Source: Asaia sp003994335
GTDB lineage: Bacteria > Pseudomonadota > Alphaproteobacteria > Acetobacterales > Acetobacteraceae
Length of the DNA stretch: 64,000 nt
NCBI RefSeq assembly: GCF_037151175.1
Contig: NZ_JBBCOR010000004.1
Location: forward strand, 124,001 to 188,000
Direction: 5' to 3'
Numbering within the stretch: position 1 is the first letter of the stretch; the number at the start of each line of letters is the position of its first letter. Under the pieces are notes generated by a model that saw only the letters and a list, made by a program, of their open reading frames with translations, ran no database searches and had not been told where the DNA came from. Positions 1 to 8,199 of the stretch are shown in pieces. The translations under genes were made by a program, and so were the position numbers.

Positions 1-1093
1 CGCTATCGGCAAGGTCTGTCAGCAGCTTGGCGCGCTCCTTGAGCCCCGGCATCAGGGTCAGCACCCGGGCGCGCAGGGTGTCATCCACCGTGACATCTTC
101 ACGCGCCTTCAGGCGATCCACTACATCATCGGTCAGGCGCGCATCCTCGGCATCACGCATATACACGCCGTTCAGATGCGTCAGCTTGACGTAGTCCATA
201 CGCGAGGGCGAGCGCCCCACGCCGTCCAGGTCGAACAGGCGGATCTGCTCTTCACGGTTCAGGATCTCGGCATCGCCATGACCCCATCCCAGACGCAGCA
301 AGTAGTTGCACAGCGCCTCGGGCAGGAACCCCTCATCGCGGAATTCCACTACCGACTGTGCGCCATGACGCTTGGAGAGCTTGGCGCCGTCCGGTCCATG
401 GATGAGCGGTAAATGCGCGAAATGCGGCAGATCCCAGCCCATGGCGCGATAGATCATGGCCTGACGAAAGGTGTTCGTCAGATGATCGTCGCCACGGATC
501 ACATGGGTGATCGCCATGTCATGATCGTCACACACCACGGCATGGAGATAGGTAGGCGTCCCGTCCGAGCGCAGGATGATCAGATCATCCATCTCGGCAT
601 TTGCCACCCGCACCTCGCCCTGAACCAGATCATTGATGACCGTCTCACCCTCGCGCGGGGCCTTCAGGCGCACGGCAAAGGGCGCCCCCTCGGGCGCTTC
701 CGACGGGTCACGATCGCGCCACATGCCGTTATAGCGCGGCGGCTGGCCCTTCGCGATCGCGTCCTCGCGCATCTGCTTCAGTTCGTCGGCCGTGCAATAG
801 CAGCGATAGGCCAGACCTTTTTCCAGCAGCTCCTGTGCCACCTCCGTATGGCGGCCCTGGCGCGTGGACTGGAACACGGGTTCCTCATCCGCCGTGATGC
901 CCATCCAGGCCAGCCCCTCGAAAATGACATCGACCGCGCGCTGCGTGGAGCGCTCGCGATCCGTATCCTCGATCCGGAGCAGGAATTGCCCACCGTGATG
1001 ACGGGCGAAAAGGAAATTGAACAGGGCCGCACGGGCATTGCCGATATGCAGCAAGCCGGTGGGAGAAGGGGCAAAGCGTGTGCGAACGGTCAT
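1..1093 (-). CDS. gltX: Glutamyl-tRNA synthetase, 3' part cut by window edge
   Basis: Charges tRNA with glutamate in the cytoplasm (class I aminoacyl-tRNA synthetase). The minus-strand frame opens with ATG at 1093-1091 and runs off the left edge, giving about 364 codons of an expected 450-480. The N-terminus reads MTVRTRFAPSPTGLLHIGNA, which contains the HIGH-type nucleotide-binding motif (HIGN). A KMSKS-type loop (KLSKRHG) lies around positions 360-400, near residue 235, where it belongs in this family. The gene is divergent from the permease and comEC genes to its right. Family assignment is firm. Because many acetic acid bacteria carry two GluRS-type enzymes, I cannot say from this fragment whether it is the discriminating or the tRNA-Gln-specialised copy. 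Confidence 0.95.
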   Translation of the reverse strand, partial: MTVRTRFAPSPTGLLHIGNARAALFNFLFARHHGGQFLLRIEDTDRERSTQRAVDVIFEGLAWMGITADEEPVFQSTRQGRHTEVAQELLEKGLAYRCYCTADELKQMREDAIAKGQPPRYNGMWRDRDPSEAPEGAPFAVRLKAPREGETVINDLVQGEVRVANAEMDDLIILRSDGTPTYLHAVVCDDHDMAITHVIRGDDHLTNTFRQAMIYRAMGWDLPHFAHLPLIHGPDGAKLSKRHGAQSVVEFRDEGFLPEALCNYLLRLGWGHGDAEILNREEQIRLFDLDGVGRSPSRMDYVKLTHLNGVYMRDAEDARLTDDVVDRLKAREDVTVDDTLRARVLTLMPGLKERAKLLTDLADS

Positions 1094-1197
1094 GGCGCGT
1101 GCATAGCATGGTTGAGTGCCGCACACTACCGGATGGCGATTTGTTGTCCGGCCCGGATGAGCGACTGCGGCCCAAAAATTTCTGTCATGGGGCCTCG

Positions 1198-1520
1198 CCC
1201 CGCGTAGGCTTCCCGCTGCGAGAACCGCCCTCCATGGGGCTCCACTCCATACCCCGCCAAAGGACGGTCGTCCTTTGGAAACCTGCCTGGCCAATCGGGA
1301 TGAAAGGGACTCGTCCCTTTCCGGGGAGCGGGGCAGCGCCCCGCGGAGGCTTCCCGCTGCGAGAACCTCTCTCCATGGGGCTCCGCTCCATACCCCGCCA
1401 AAGGACGGTCGTCCTTTGGAAACCTGTCTGACCAAATCGGGATGAAAGGGACGCGTCCCTTTCCGGGGAGCGGGGCAGCGCCCCGCAGGCACCTCTCTTC
1501 ACGGGGCTCCGTCCCGCTTG
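1198..1520. repeat. GC-rich tandem repeat, about 141 bp period
   Basis: Two near-identical tandem copies (about 1198-1338 and 1339-1480) are followed by a degraded third start (1481-1520). Each copy contains at least three perfect hairpins: one around 1257-1278 with arms CCAAAGGAC and GTCCTTTGG, one with arms AAAGGGAC and GTCCCTTT, and one with arms GCGGGGC and GCCCCGC. Minus-strand frames across it translate to low-complexity Arg/Gly/Pro text that follows the repeat period, so I do not call a gene. It sits between the divergent gltX and permease genes. It could be a dispersed palindromic repeat family of the genome, or part of the 5' regions of the flanking genes. Confidence 0.85.
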
Positions 1521-1645
1521 GACAATGGAAGGCCTGCCAAATCAGGCCCGGTTTTTGCGCGCGTGTTTCCTCCTGAAAACCCCTCGGGGTACGGTTTGTG
1601 CAAACGGGATTTGCAGAATTCTGTATTCGATGTAACGGTCTCGAT

Positions 1646-2713
1646 ATGAAAACACGCTTTCTCCTGTCCTGCCTTGCATCCATTGCCTGTGTTGTCGGTC
1701 TGGGGGCATCGGCTGTTGCCGCACCGGTGGCGCCGCGCGTCATTATTGTTGCGGGGTGGGAAAACGGGGCGGATACGGGGGATGCGCCGGGGGAGTATCA
1801 GGACTGGGTCGAGCGCGAGCATCTGACGCGCCAGATTCCGGTCAGGGGCGTGAAAGAGCCGATCCTCAGAGCCAATGACTCGGGCGTCTACGGGCTTGTG
1901 CTGCGTTCCGGCCCTGCGGAACTGATGGCGCTGGCGCTCGATCCTGCTTTTGACCTCAAGAAGACCTACTGGATCTTCACCGGCATCTCGGGCGTGAATC
2001 CCAATGTGGCCTCTGTGGGCAGCGTGGCTTGGGCACGCTGGGTGGTAGATGGTGATGCCCTGCGTGAGCTGGATGACCGGTCCATCCCGAAGGACTGGCC
2101 CTACGGACTTTATGCGATCGGCGCCGACCGACCCAACACCTTGCCGAAAGACCCGAATCATTATGGCTCGGTCACGGATGTGGCGCAGTTGACCAAGGCC
2201 TATCCGCTCAATCAGGGGCTGGCGCGCTGGGCGTTCGGACTGAGCAGGAATGTCACCCTGGCCGATGACCCGGAGATTGCGCGCCGTCGCGCGGCGTGGC
2301 CCGCTTCCTTGCCTGCCAGCAAGCCGCCGATGATTCTCATGGGGGAAACGCTCGGTGCGCTCCGCTACTGGCATGGTGAGGCGCGCAACAACTGGGCGCA
2401 GGATTGGGTCAGACTCTGGACCAAGGGCCAGGGCGTTTTTGTCATGACCAACGAGGAAAGCCAGACCAACCAGAAGGCCATGCGACTTCTCGCGAAATGG
2501 GGCTATATCGATCCGGATCGCGTCATGGTGTTGCGCTCCGGCTCCAATCCTTCCATGCCACCGCCGGGCGTGTCGCTCACCCAGTCGATGGGCGATGAGG
2601 GGCCGGGACAGGATCTCGCTTTCGATAATAACGAGCGCGCCGGGGCGCCTGTCGTAGCGGAGCTGGTCAGGCATTGGGACCATTACCGCGACCATGTGCC
2701 CAGCGCGCCCTGA
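1646..2713 (+). CDS. Purine nucleoside permease (NUP) family protein, periplasmic
   Basis: Protein of 355 aa resembling the NUP family of purine nucleoside permeases, known from yeast and found in several proteobacteria, where its exact role is poorly defined. The ATG at 1646 is chosen because it opens a clear Sec signal peptide (MKTRFLLSC, hydrophobic core, cut after AVAA), which points to a periplasmic location; an upstream ATG at 1598 would place 16 residues before it. The mature part starts APRVIIVAGWENG and carries the family-like stretches FTGISGVNPN, GSVAWARWVVDG and FVMTNEES. It has no transmembrane segment beyond the signal, so it is unlikely to be a transporter by itself; a phosphorylase-like fold binding nucleosides is a reasonable alternative. 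A hairpin follows the stop. Confidence 0.8.
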   Translation: MKTRFLLSCLASIACVVGLGASAVAAPVAPRVIIVAGWENGADTGDAPGEYQDWVEREHLTRQIPVRGVKEPILRANDSGVYGLVLRSGPAELMALALDPAFDLKKTYWIFTGISGVNPNVASVGSVAWARWVVDGDALRELDDRSIPKDWPYGLYAIGADRPNTLPKDPNHYGSVTDVAQLTKAYPLNQGLARWAFGLSRNVTLADDPEIARRRAAWPASLPASKPPMILMGETLGALRYWHGEARNNWAQDWVRLWTKGQGVFVMTNEESQTNQKAMRLLAKWGYIDPDRVMVLRSGSNPSMPPPGVSLTQSMGDEGPGQDLAFDNNERAGAPVVAELVRHWDHYRDHVPSAP

Positions 2714-2731
2714 GCGCACGGGATCGATCTC

Positions 2732-2757
2732 TACCGGAGGGAAACACCCCTCCGGTA
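2732..2757 (+). terminator. Hairpin after the NUP gene, terminator-like
   Basis: A 10-bp perfect stem (TACCGGAGGG / CCCTCCGGTA) with a 6-nt loop lies between the permease stop and the comEC start. Only a weak T stretch follows, so it may be an attenuator or mRNA-stabilising hairpin rather than a full intrinsic terminator. Confidence 0.5.
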
Positions 2758-2776
2758 TTGAACAGGGTGAAGCACC

Positions 2777-4876
2777 GTGAGGCGTTTGGCTTTCGCCAAG
2801 AAGGTCGAAGCCATCCTGCTCGGTCAGGGGCGCGCCCTTGCCGCCTGGCTGCCTGTCGCGTTCGGCGCGGGATGTCTCCTCTATTTCCTCCCGCGCCACG
2901 AGCCGGGCCTGGCCTGGGCCAGTCTCACCGCCTCGCTCGGGGCGCTAGCGCTGTGGCGGGGCTGGAATCGCCTCATCCCGCGCAGTCTCGGTCTTGTAAT
3001 CGTCATGGGGGCTCTGGGTTTTATCGCGGCGCGGGGGCAGGCGCTGCGCCAGCCACCCATGCCCGCCTTGCCCGCTCTGGCGGTCGTGATGACCGGGGAG
3101 ATTGCCGGGATCGCGACGAGCCGCGAGCAGGGAGAGATGGCGCAGAGGATACGCCTGCGCCATGCCGTATTCGAAACCGGTGTCGATATCGGCATGGCGC
3201 CTATGCGACGCGATCTGCTCCTGTTTACCCATGACGGACAGGTTTATGAACCGGGCATGATCCTGCGTCTGCGGGCTGTATTGCGGCCACCCGACTGGCC
3301 CGATTTTCCCGGCGCACGTGACCGGCAAAGAGAAGCCTGGTTTGATGGGTTGGCCGGCACTGGGCGTATTCTTGGTCGCCCCGAGATACTTCAATCCCCT
3401 CGACGCTATTTCCTTGGGCGCTGGCGAAGCACGATAGTGACGGAGATCGACCGTCATCTTGCCGGACAAGGTGCCGCCATCGCGGCTACCTTGCTCGCTG
3501 GCCATGGTGAGGGGATCAGCAAGGTCACGCGTACGGCCTATGCGGCATCGGGACTGGCCCATATCCTTGCGGTAGCCGGGCTGCATCTGGGGCTTGTCAT
3601 GGGCGTGGCTTTCATTGCCACCCGTCAGGCTCTTGTGCTCTGGCCATGGCTCGGTCTGAGGGTGCCCTGCCGGGAAATCGCGGCTCTGGTCGCCTTGCTT
3701 ATCGGGATGGCCTATGTTGCGCTTACCGGATTTCATCTGCCAGCTTTGCGCAGCCTCGGCATGGCTGGCCTCGCCAGTCTGGCTTTGCTGGCCGGACGGC
3801 GGGTGCTGTCCATGCGCTCCCTCGCCGTTGTGGCGCTGATCCTGCTCATCGCGTCTCCTGTTCTGGTCCTCGATCTGTCGTTCCAGATGTCCTTTGCGGC
3901 TGTCATGGCACTTGTTGCAGGATATGAGGCGCTCCGCCCCTGGTTCATCAGTCGTGCCGAGCGAGGGATAAAAGGGGGGATCGGTCATCATCTGATCCTA
4001 CTCTCCCTGACCAGCGCCCTCGCAGGCGGGGCGACATTGCCGTTGGTCATGGCTGGGTTCGGGAGTTTTCAGCCCTGGTTCATCATCGCCAATCTGGTGG
4101 CGGTACCTGTTGCAGCGTTCTGCGTCATGCCAGCCGGGCTGGTGGCGCTTTTGCTCATGCCTTTCGGTCTGGCCGCCATACCACTCTGGGTCATGGGGCA
4201 GGGGATCGGCCTGATCTCCTTGATTGCTGACTGGGTGGCGGCCCTGCCTCTGGCCCATGTCGCAGTCCCGGTCATAGGAGGTAAAGGGCTTGCACTCTAT
4301 GTGCTTGGGCTGACCGGATTGTGTCTATGGCGAGGGAGGGCGCGTTTCGGCTTTCTTGTGCCGGTCGTGGCCGGGCTCGTTTCTCCGTTTCTGAGCCCCT
4401 GGCCTCTGGTGCTGATTTCACCCGATGCCGGTCTGATCGCCTTTTCCGAGAATCGTCGCTGGGTGGTCGGTGCCCATGGCGGGCTGGAAAACAGGGTGCT
4501 CGACGCCTGGATGCAGGCATGGCCCGGCCCGATGCGCGGGATAAATGACGCAGCCTCGTGCACGGGAGCGCGCTGCACTCTCTCCTATCCTGGTCAGCGA
4601 CTATGGATCTGGCTTGCGCCCCTGTCGCCTGAAGAATGGGGCGCGGCCTGTCAGCATGACGGGTTCGTCATCACTGCGCAGCTCCTGCCCGCAGGATGTC
4701 AGCCGGGTCGGTTCATCGATCGGTTTACCGTCTGGCGGGATGGGGCTGTCCTGATCATTCCCCGCCAGGGGAAACTGGAGATCCGTTCGGACCGCTCATG
4801 GCGCGGGGAACGGCTCTGGGTGCCACGAGTAGGGTTTCGGGGCGTACCCAACCTGCCCCAGGCCCTGTCGGAATAG
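2777..4876 (+). CDS. comEC: ComEC/Rec2 family DNA-uptake channel
   Basis: Inner-membrane protein of 699 aa of the ComEC/Rec2 family, the channel that passes single-stranded DNA into the cytoplasm during natural transformation. The start is GTG at 2777. An N-terminal soluble loop with the DUF4131-like part (about residues 60-190) is followed by the multi-helix competence domain (about 220-500), which includes the stretch SGLAHILAVAGLHLGLVMG typical of the family. The C-terminal part (about 520-699) is soluble. I see no HxHxDH metallo-beta-lactamase motif there, so this is the form without a canonical nuclease domain, as is common in Alphaproteobacteria. No other competence gene is in the window, so transformability cannot be judged from context. 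Confidence 0.93.
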   Translation: MRRLAFAKKVEAILLGQGRALAAWLPVAFGAGCLLYFLPRHEPGLAWASLTASLGALALWRGWNRLIPRSLGLVIVMGALGFIAARGQALRQPPMPALPALAVVMTGEIAGIATSREQGEMAQRIRLRHAVFETGVDIGMAPMRRDLLLFTHDGQVYEPGMILRLRAVLRPPDWPDFPGARDRQREAWFDGLAGTGRILGRPEILQSPRRYFLGRWRSTIVTEIDRHLAGQGAAIAATLLAGHGEGISKVTRTAYAASGLAHILAVAGLHLGLVMGVAFIATRQALVLWPWLGLRVPCREIAALVALLIGMAYVALTGFHLPALRSLGMAGLASLALLAGRRVLSMRSLAVVALILLIASPVLVLDLSFQMSFAAVMALVAGYEALRPWFISRAERGIKGGIGHHLILLSLTSALAGGATLPLVMAGFGSFQPWFIIANLVAVPVAAFCVMPAGLVALLLMPFGLAAIPLWVMGQGIGLISLIADWVAALPLAHVAVPVIGGKGLALYVLGLTGLCLWRGRARFGFLVPVVAGLVSPFLSPWPLVLISPDAGLIAFSENRRWVVGAHGGLENRVLDAWMQAWPGPMRGINDAASCTGARCTLSYPGQRLWIWLAPLSPEEWGAACQHDGFVITAQLLPAGCQPGRFIDRFTVWRDGAVLIIPRQGKLEIRSDRSWRGERLWVPRVGFRGVPNLPQALSE

Positions 4877-4877
4877 G

Positions 4878-6128
4878 TCAGGAGTTCTTGGGATAGAAGC
4901 GCAACGCGACACGCTCCATTGTCAGGCCCTGCACCAAAATAGTGAACACCACGATTCCATAGCAGATTGGCGCGAGGATATCCTTCATCGGCCCCGGCGG
5001 CAGGGTGAGAGCGAGGGAGAGCGAAATTCCCCCGCGCAGGCCGCCCCAGGTCAGTACCGCCAGCATGCGCCCGCGATCCTCGCCATAGAGATGGATCGGC
5101 AGGATGGCCAGAAACACGCTGAGCGCGCGCGCCGCGATGGAAAGCGGAATCCCGAGAAGAAGCGCCCAGAAGGCGCGCAGGCTGGGAATGGCGGCCAGAA
5201 CCTCGAAACCGATCATCAGGAACAAAAGCGCATTCAGGATCTCGTCGACGAGTGTCCAGAAGCTGTTGAGCTCCTCACGTGCATGGTCGTCCATGCTGCT
5301 CTTGGCGCGTTCGCTCCCGAGGCACAGCCCGGCCACCACCACGGCAATTGGACCGGACATTCCAAGTGCATGAGCAAGGCTGAACGTGCCTGCGGCCAGA
5401 CTGAGCGAGACGAGCAATTGCAGATGGCTGTCCCTTGCTGCACGGAAACACAGCAAGCCGATCAGCCCTGCCACAAAGCCCAGCCCCGCTCCGCCCACCG
5501 CTTCGACCCCGAAGGCTTCGGCGGCGTCCATGAGGGTAAGGTGATGCGCTTCGCCCGTGACCAGTGTCATGGCGAGACCGAAGATGACGATGCTCACCCC
5601 GTCATTGAACAGGCTCTCTCCGGCAAAGATCGCCTGGATGGGGCCGGGCAGTCCGAGGCGGCGCAGCATGCCCACCACCGAAACCGGATCGGTTGGCGCG
5701 AGGATCGCGCCGAGCACCACGCACCACAGGAAAGGCACCGGCAGCCCCACCTGCGCCATCACCCAGTACATGGCCCCACCCAGCATGAAGACGGCAAGAA
5801 TGGTGCCGACGATGGCGAGAAAGAAGACCGAGAATTTCCGCTCCATCAGATGACGCGTATCGACCTGAAGCGCCCCGGCGAAAAGCAGAAATGACAGCGC
5901 CCCATCCAGCAGATTGCCTGGCAGATCGGCCGAAGCGAGGATCGTCATGGGCAAGGTGTGCAGATCCACGCTCGGCAGGGCGATATCCAGCCCCTTGACG
6001 ATCAGAGACATCACCAGCGCGATTAGAAGAATGCCGATCGTCATGGGCAGTTTGAGCAGCTTGTAGTTCAGGATGCCGCAAATCGTGCAGAGCGTCAGCA
6101 GGATCGCGAAAAGGCTGAGTGATGACAT
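4878..6128 (-). CDS. Sodium/proton antiporter, CPA1 (NhaP) family
   Basis: Integral membrane protein of 416 aa that exchanges Na+ or K+ for protons across the inner membrane. About 12 hydrophobic helices are visible. The diagnostic core is the stretch GAILAPTDPVSVVGMLRRLG followed by AGESLFNDGVSIVIFG (about residues 140-185), which carries the conserved aspartates of the ion site in CPA1 antiporters. The protein ends soon after the last helix and lacks the long cytoplasmic tail of NhaP/NHE relatives. It converges with comEC with one base between the stop codons and is divergent from the M23-like gene. Substrate ion and direction are not determinable from the sequence. Confidence 0.9.
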   Translation of the reverse strand: MSSLSLFAILLTLCTICGILNYKLLKLPMTIGILLIALVMSLIVKGLDIALPSVDLHTLPMTILASADLPGNLLDGALSFLLFAGALQVDTRHLMERKFSVFFLAIVGTILAVFMLGGAMYWVMAQVGLPVPFLWCVVLGAILAPTDPVSVVGMLRRLGLPGPIQAIFAGESLFNDGVSIVIFGLAMTLVTGEAHHLTLMDAAEAFGVEAVGGAGLGFVAGLIGLLCFRAARDSHLQLLVSLSLAAGTFSLAHALGMSGPIAVVVAGLCLGSERAKSSMDDHAREELNSFWTLVDEILNALLFLMIGFEVLAAIPSLRAFWALLLGIPLSIAARALSVFLAILPIHLYGEDRGRMLAVLTWGGLRGGISLSLALTLPPGPMKDILAPICYGIVVFTILVQGLTMERVALRFYPKNS

Positions 6129-6351
6129 GGAATCTCTTCGTCGCTGGTGCCGGGGAGGGTCGTTTTACCGCAAGGAAACGTGAACGCACGCCCTTCGTCC
6201 AGCTTCTCACATTATGTCATCCGAGCGACCAGGCTTTGCCCTGCTGAGCATCCTCTCCCATTCCGTCCATTGCGATGACCTGTCCTATGGGCCTAGCCTC
6301 GAAACAGGACACAAAGTGTCGGTTGGTTTCGCATCAACGGAGGACATCTGT

Positions 6352-7065
6352 ATGGGCAAGACGGGAAAGATCGCAAAAACAATCTGCATCACCCTCCTTA
6401 TGACGGCACTACCTCATGCTGTATCGCGTGCTCAGGCCGCACCCTCAGATAAAAGCGCGCTTGCCGCCTATCAGCGGGAATTGCGATCCATGGGTCTGCC
6501 GCCGGGACTAGGGGATCTGGCCAAGCCTTCCGATCCGATACGTGAGGTCACGCTCGCCCCTCTTTTCCACGAGCCTTTTGCTTGTGGCGAGCATCCGCTG
6601 GGCCAGTTACCGGGAGCAGGCGATGCCTTGGGAACGGATTGCATGATTGTGGGGGGCGCCACGGATGAGACGCACGGCTACAACAGGTTCTACCGGGGAC
6701 TGGGTGAGAAAAACGAAGACTGGTATGGCTGGCATAAGGAAGTTCACGCGCCGTTCGACTCAGTCGTGACCTTCGTTCACGTGAATCCGGTCACCAATCT
6801 GCCCGGCAGCATGGGCAAGCCACCCGCAAGTATCATCCTGTTCCAACGCGCTGACGGCCTGAACGTCGTCTACGCTCATATCACCGATATCCGCGTCAAA
6901 CCGGGCGATCATGTTAGAGCCGGGGATGTCGTAGCCCTCGACGGTAACAATGGATTTGCGCGCAACCCACATGTGCATGTCGGTGCCTATAAGGGCACGG
7001 AGCCGTTCCAGATCCGCTGGGACCTCAAGGCCATGGGGGCCGTCCCGGCACTTCGCGCCAATTAG
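6352..7065 (+). CDS. Secreted M23-like (LytM/peptidase M23) domain protein
   Basis: Exported protein of 237 aa. The ATG at 6352 is preceded by a strong ribosome-binding site, GGAGGA, 7 nt upstream, and opens a signal peptide (MGKTGKIAKTICITLLMTAL, cut near SRAQA). The C-terminal half (about 120-230) matches the LytM fold: VVYAHITDIRVKPGDHVRAGDVVALDGN, then NPHVHVGAY with the HxH zinc pair. The first zinc motif, normally HxxxD (as in HxGxD), reads HGYNR, so the usual aspartate is missing. The protein may therefore be a non-catalytic amidase activator or cell-wall binder rather than an endopeptidase. It is followed by a hairpin shared with the convergent DUF1330 gene. Confidence 0.75.
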   Translation: MGKTGKIAKTICITLLMTALPHAVSRAQAAPSDKSALAAYQRELRSMGLPPGLGDLAKPSDPIREVTLAPLFHEPFACGEHPLGQLPGAGDALGTDCMIVGGATDETHGYNRFYRGLGEKNEDWYGWHKEVHAPFDSVVTFVHVNPVTNLPGSMGKPPASIILFQRADGLNVVYAHITDIRVKPGDHVRAGDVVALDGNNGFARNPHVHVGAYKGTEPFQIRWDLKAMGAVPALRAN

Positions 7066-7068
7066 GCT

Positions 7069-7098
7069 TGTTTGAGCCGCCCCCGGACGGCTCAAACA
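7069..7098. terminator. Bidirectional hairpin between convergent genes
   Basis: An 11-bp perfect stem (TGTTTGAGCCG / CGGCTCAAACA) with an 8-nt loop begins just after the stop of the M23-like gene and sits before the 3' end of the convergent DUF1330 gene. No long T tract follows on either strand, so termination strength is uncertain. Confidence 0.6.
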
Positions 7099-7113
7099 AC
7101 GATCCCAACCGGA

Positions 7114-7401
7114 TTATACGCCTTCGACGATTGTCGCGCGATATTTCGCACCGGCAAAGCGATGCTCGCGCACCTTGCGATAGGCCTCACCGTCATACCA
7201 GGCCAGAGCCGACTCACGATCGGGGAACTCGACAATCACCACGCCATCGGGACCGGTGCCTTCAAGGGTCTCCTGGTCGCCATAGGCAGCCAGAATCTTG
7301 ACCGGGTGGCCCTTGAACGTTTCGCCGACGAGACGCGAATAGGTCGCCATCTCCTCAGGATCGAGAATTTCTTCACGCGTAAAGACGATATAGGTGCTCA
7401 T
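7114..7401 (-). CDS. DUF1330 family protein
   Basis: Small cytoplasmic protein of 95 aa of the DUF1330 family (dimeric alpha/beta-barrel fold, related to antibiotic-biosynthesis monooxygenase-like proteins), biochemical role unknown. Typical family stretches are KILAAYGDQETLEG, VVIVEFPDRESALAWYDG and YRKVREHRF. The ATG at 7401-7399 overlaps the stop of nth by 4 bases (ATGA), which implies co-transcription and translational coupling with the endonuclease gene. An upstream in-frame start would only extend into nth. Confidence 0.85.
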   Translation of the reverse strand: MSTYIVFTREEILDPEEMATYSRLVGETFKGHPVKILAAYGDQETLEGTGPDGVVIVEFPDRESALAWYDGEAYRKVREHRFAGAKYRATIVEGV

Positions 7402-8123
7402 CCAGCTTCTCCTTTGCTGCTGCTGATCTGGGCCTTGAGCGGGAAAAGGCAAGGCGTGAAGGCAACGCAGCGTCCGCATTCAGGACTGCGTGCCTTGCAC
7501 ACGTAACGGCCATGCAGGATCAGCCAGTGATGTGAGGGGCGGAGCATGTCAGGCGGGATACGCTTGATCAGCCCCTCTTCGACAGCGCGCGTCGTCTTGC
7601 CCGGCGCCAGCCCGGTGCGGTTTCCAAGCCGGAAAATATGCGTGTCCACCGCCATGGCACTCTCGCCGAACATCACGTTCAGCACGACGCTCGCCGTCTT
7701 GCGTCCAACCCCGGCCAGAGCCTCCAGCGCGGCGCGGTCTGAGGGAACCTCGCCACCATGCAGGGCCAGAAGCTGCTCCGAGAGCCTGAGTACGTTTTTC
7801 GCCTTTGCGCGCCACAGTCCGATCGTCCGGATATGCGCGGCAATACCCTCTTCCCCCAGAGCCACCATGGCACGGGCATCGGGCGCGTCGCGAAAGAGCC
7901 CGATCGTGACCTTGTTGACCGATTTATCCGTTGCCTGCGCCGAGAGGACAACGGCCACCAGAAGCGAAAAGGCGTCGGTGTAAACCAGCTCGCTCTCGGC
8001 ATCGGGCATGGACTCGGCAAGGGCGGTGATGAACTGGCGGGCCTGCGCGCGGGTCATGGCCCGCCTGGCCGAAGGAAGAGACATCAGAACCATTTCATCA
8101 TGTTGCATAAGGGCGTTCGACAC
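7398..8123 (-). CDS. nth: Endonuclease III (DNA glycosylase/AP lyase)
   Basis: Base-excision repair enzyme that removes oxidised pyrimidines and cleaves abasic sites. The helix-hairpin-helix segment LEALAGVGRKTASVVLNVMFG carries the catalytic lysine, and AVDTHIFRLGNR carries the catalytic aspartate. The C-terminal 4Fe-4S cluster pattern C-x6-C-x2-C-x5-C is present in CKARSPECGRCVAFTPC. The longest frame begins with GTG at 8123, giving 241 aa, about 30 longer than usual. Starts at the ATG codons at 8108, 8084 or 8057 are also possible, and no clear ribosome-binding site decides between them. The gene is divergent from the ABC exporter and overlaps the downstream DUF1330 gene by 4 bases. Confidence 0.95.
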   Translation of the reverse strand: MSNALMQHDEMVLMSLPSARRAMTRAQARQFITALAESMPDAESELVYTDAFSLLVAVVLSAQATDKSVNKVTIGLFRDAPDARAMVALGEEGIAAHIRTIGLWRAKAKNVLRLSEQLLALHGGEVPSDRAALEALAGVGRKTASVVLNVMFGESAMAVDTHIFRLGNRTGLAPGKTTRAVEEGLIKRIPPDMLRPSHHWLILHGRYVCKARSPECGRCVAFTPCLFPLKAQISSSKGEAG

Positions 8124-8199
8124 CCCACAATAAGCGCTTCCCGCCCGAGACTTCCAGTATGCCCGCCCGGTCGATCGTCAGGCGGAGGAGCTTTCTTTC

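Noticed and set aside
1198..1520. CRISPR array or coding gene
   Set aside because: The repeat unit is about 141 bp with no variable spacers, and the frames across it follow the repeat period rather than encode a protein.
1499..2899. 466-aa open frame opposite the purine nucleoside permease gene
   Set aside because: Antisense to a protein with signal peptide and family stretches; its own translation is Arg/Pro/Gly-rich without motifs.
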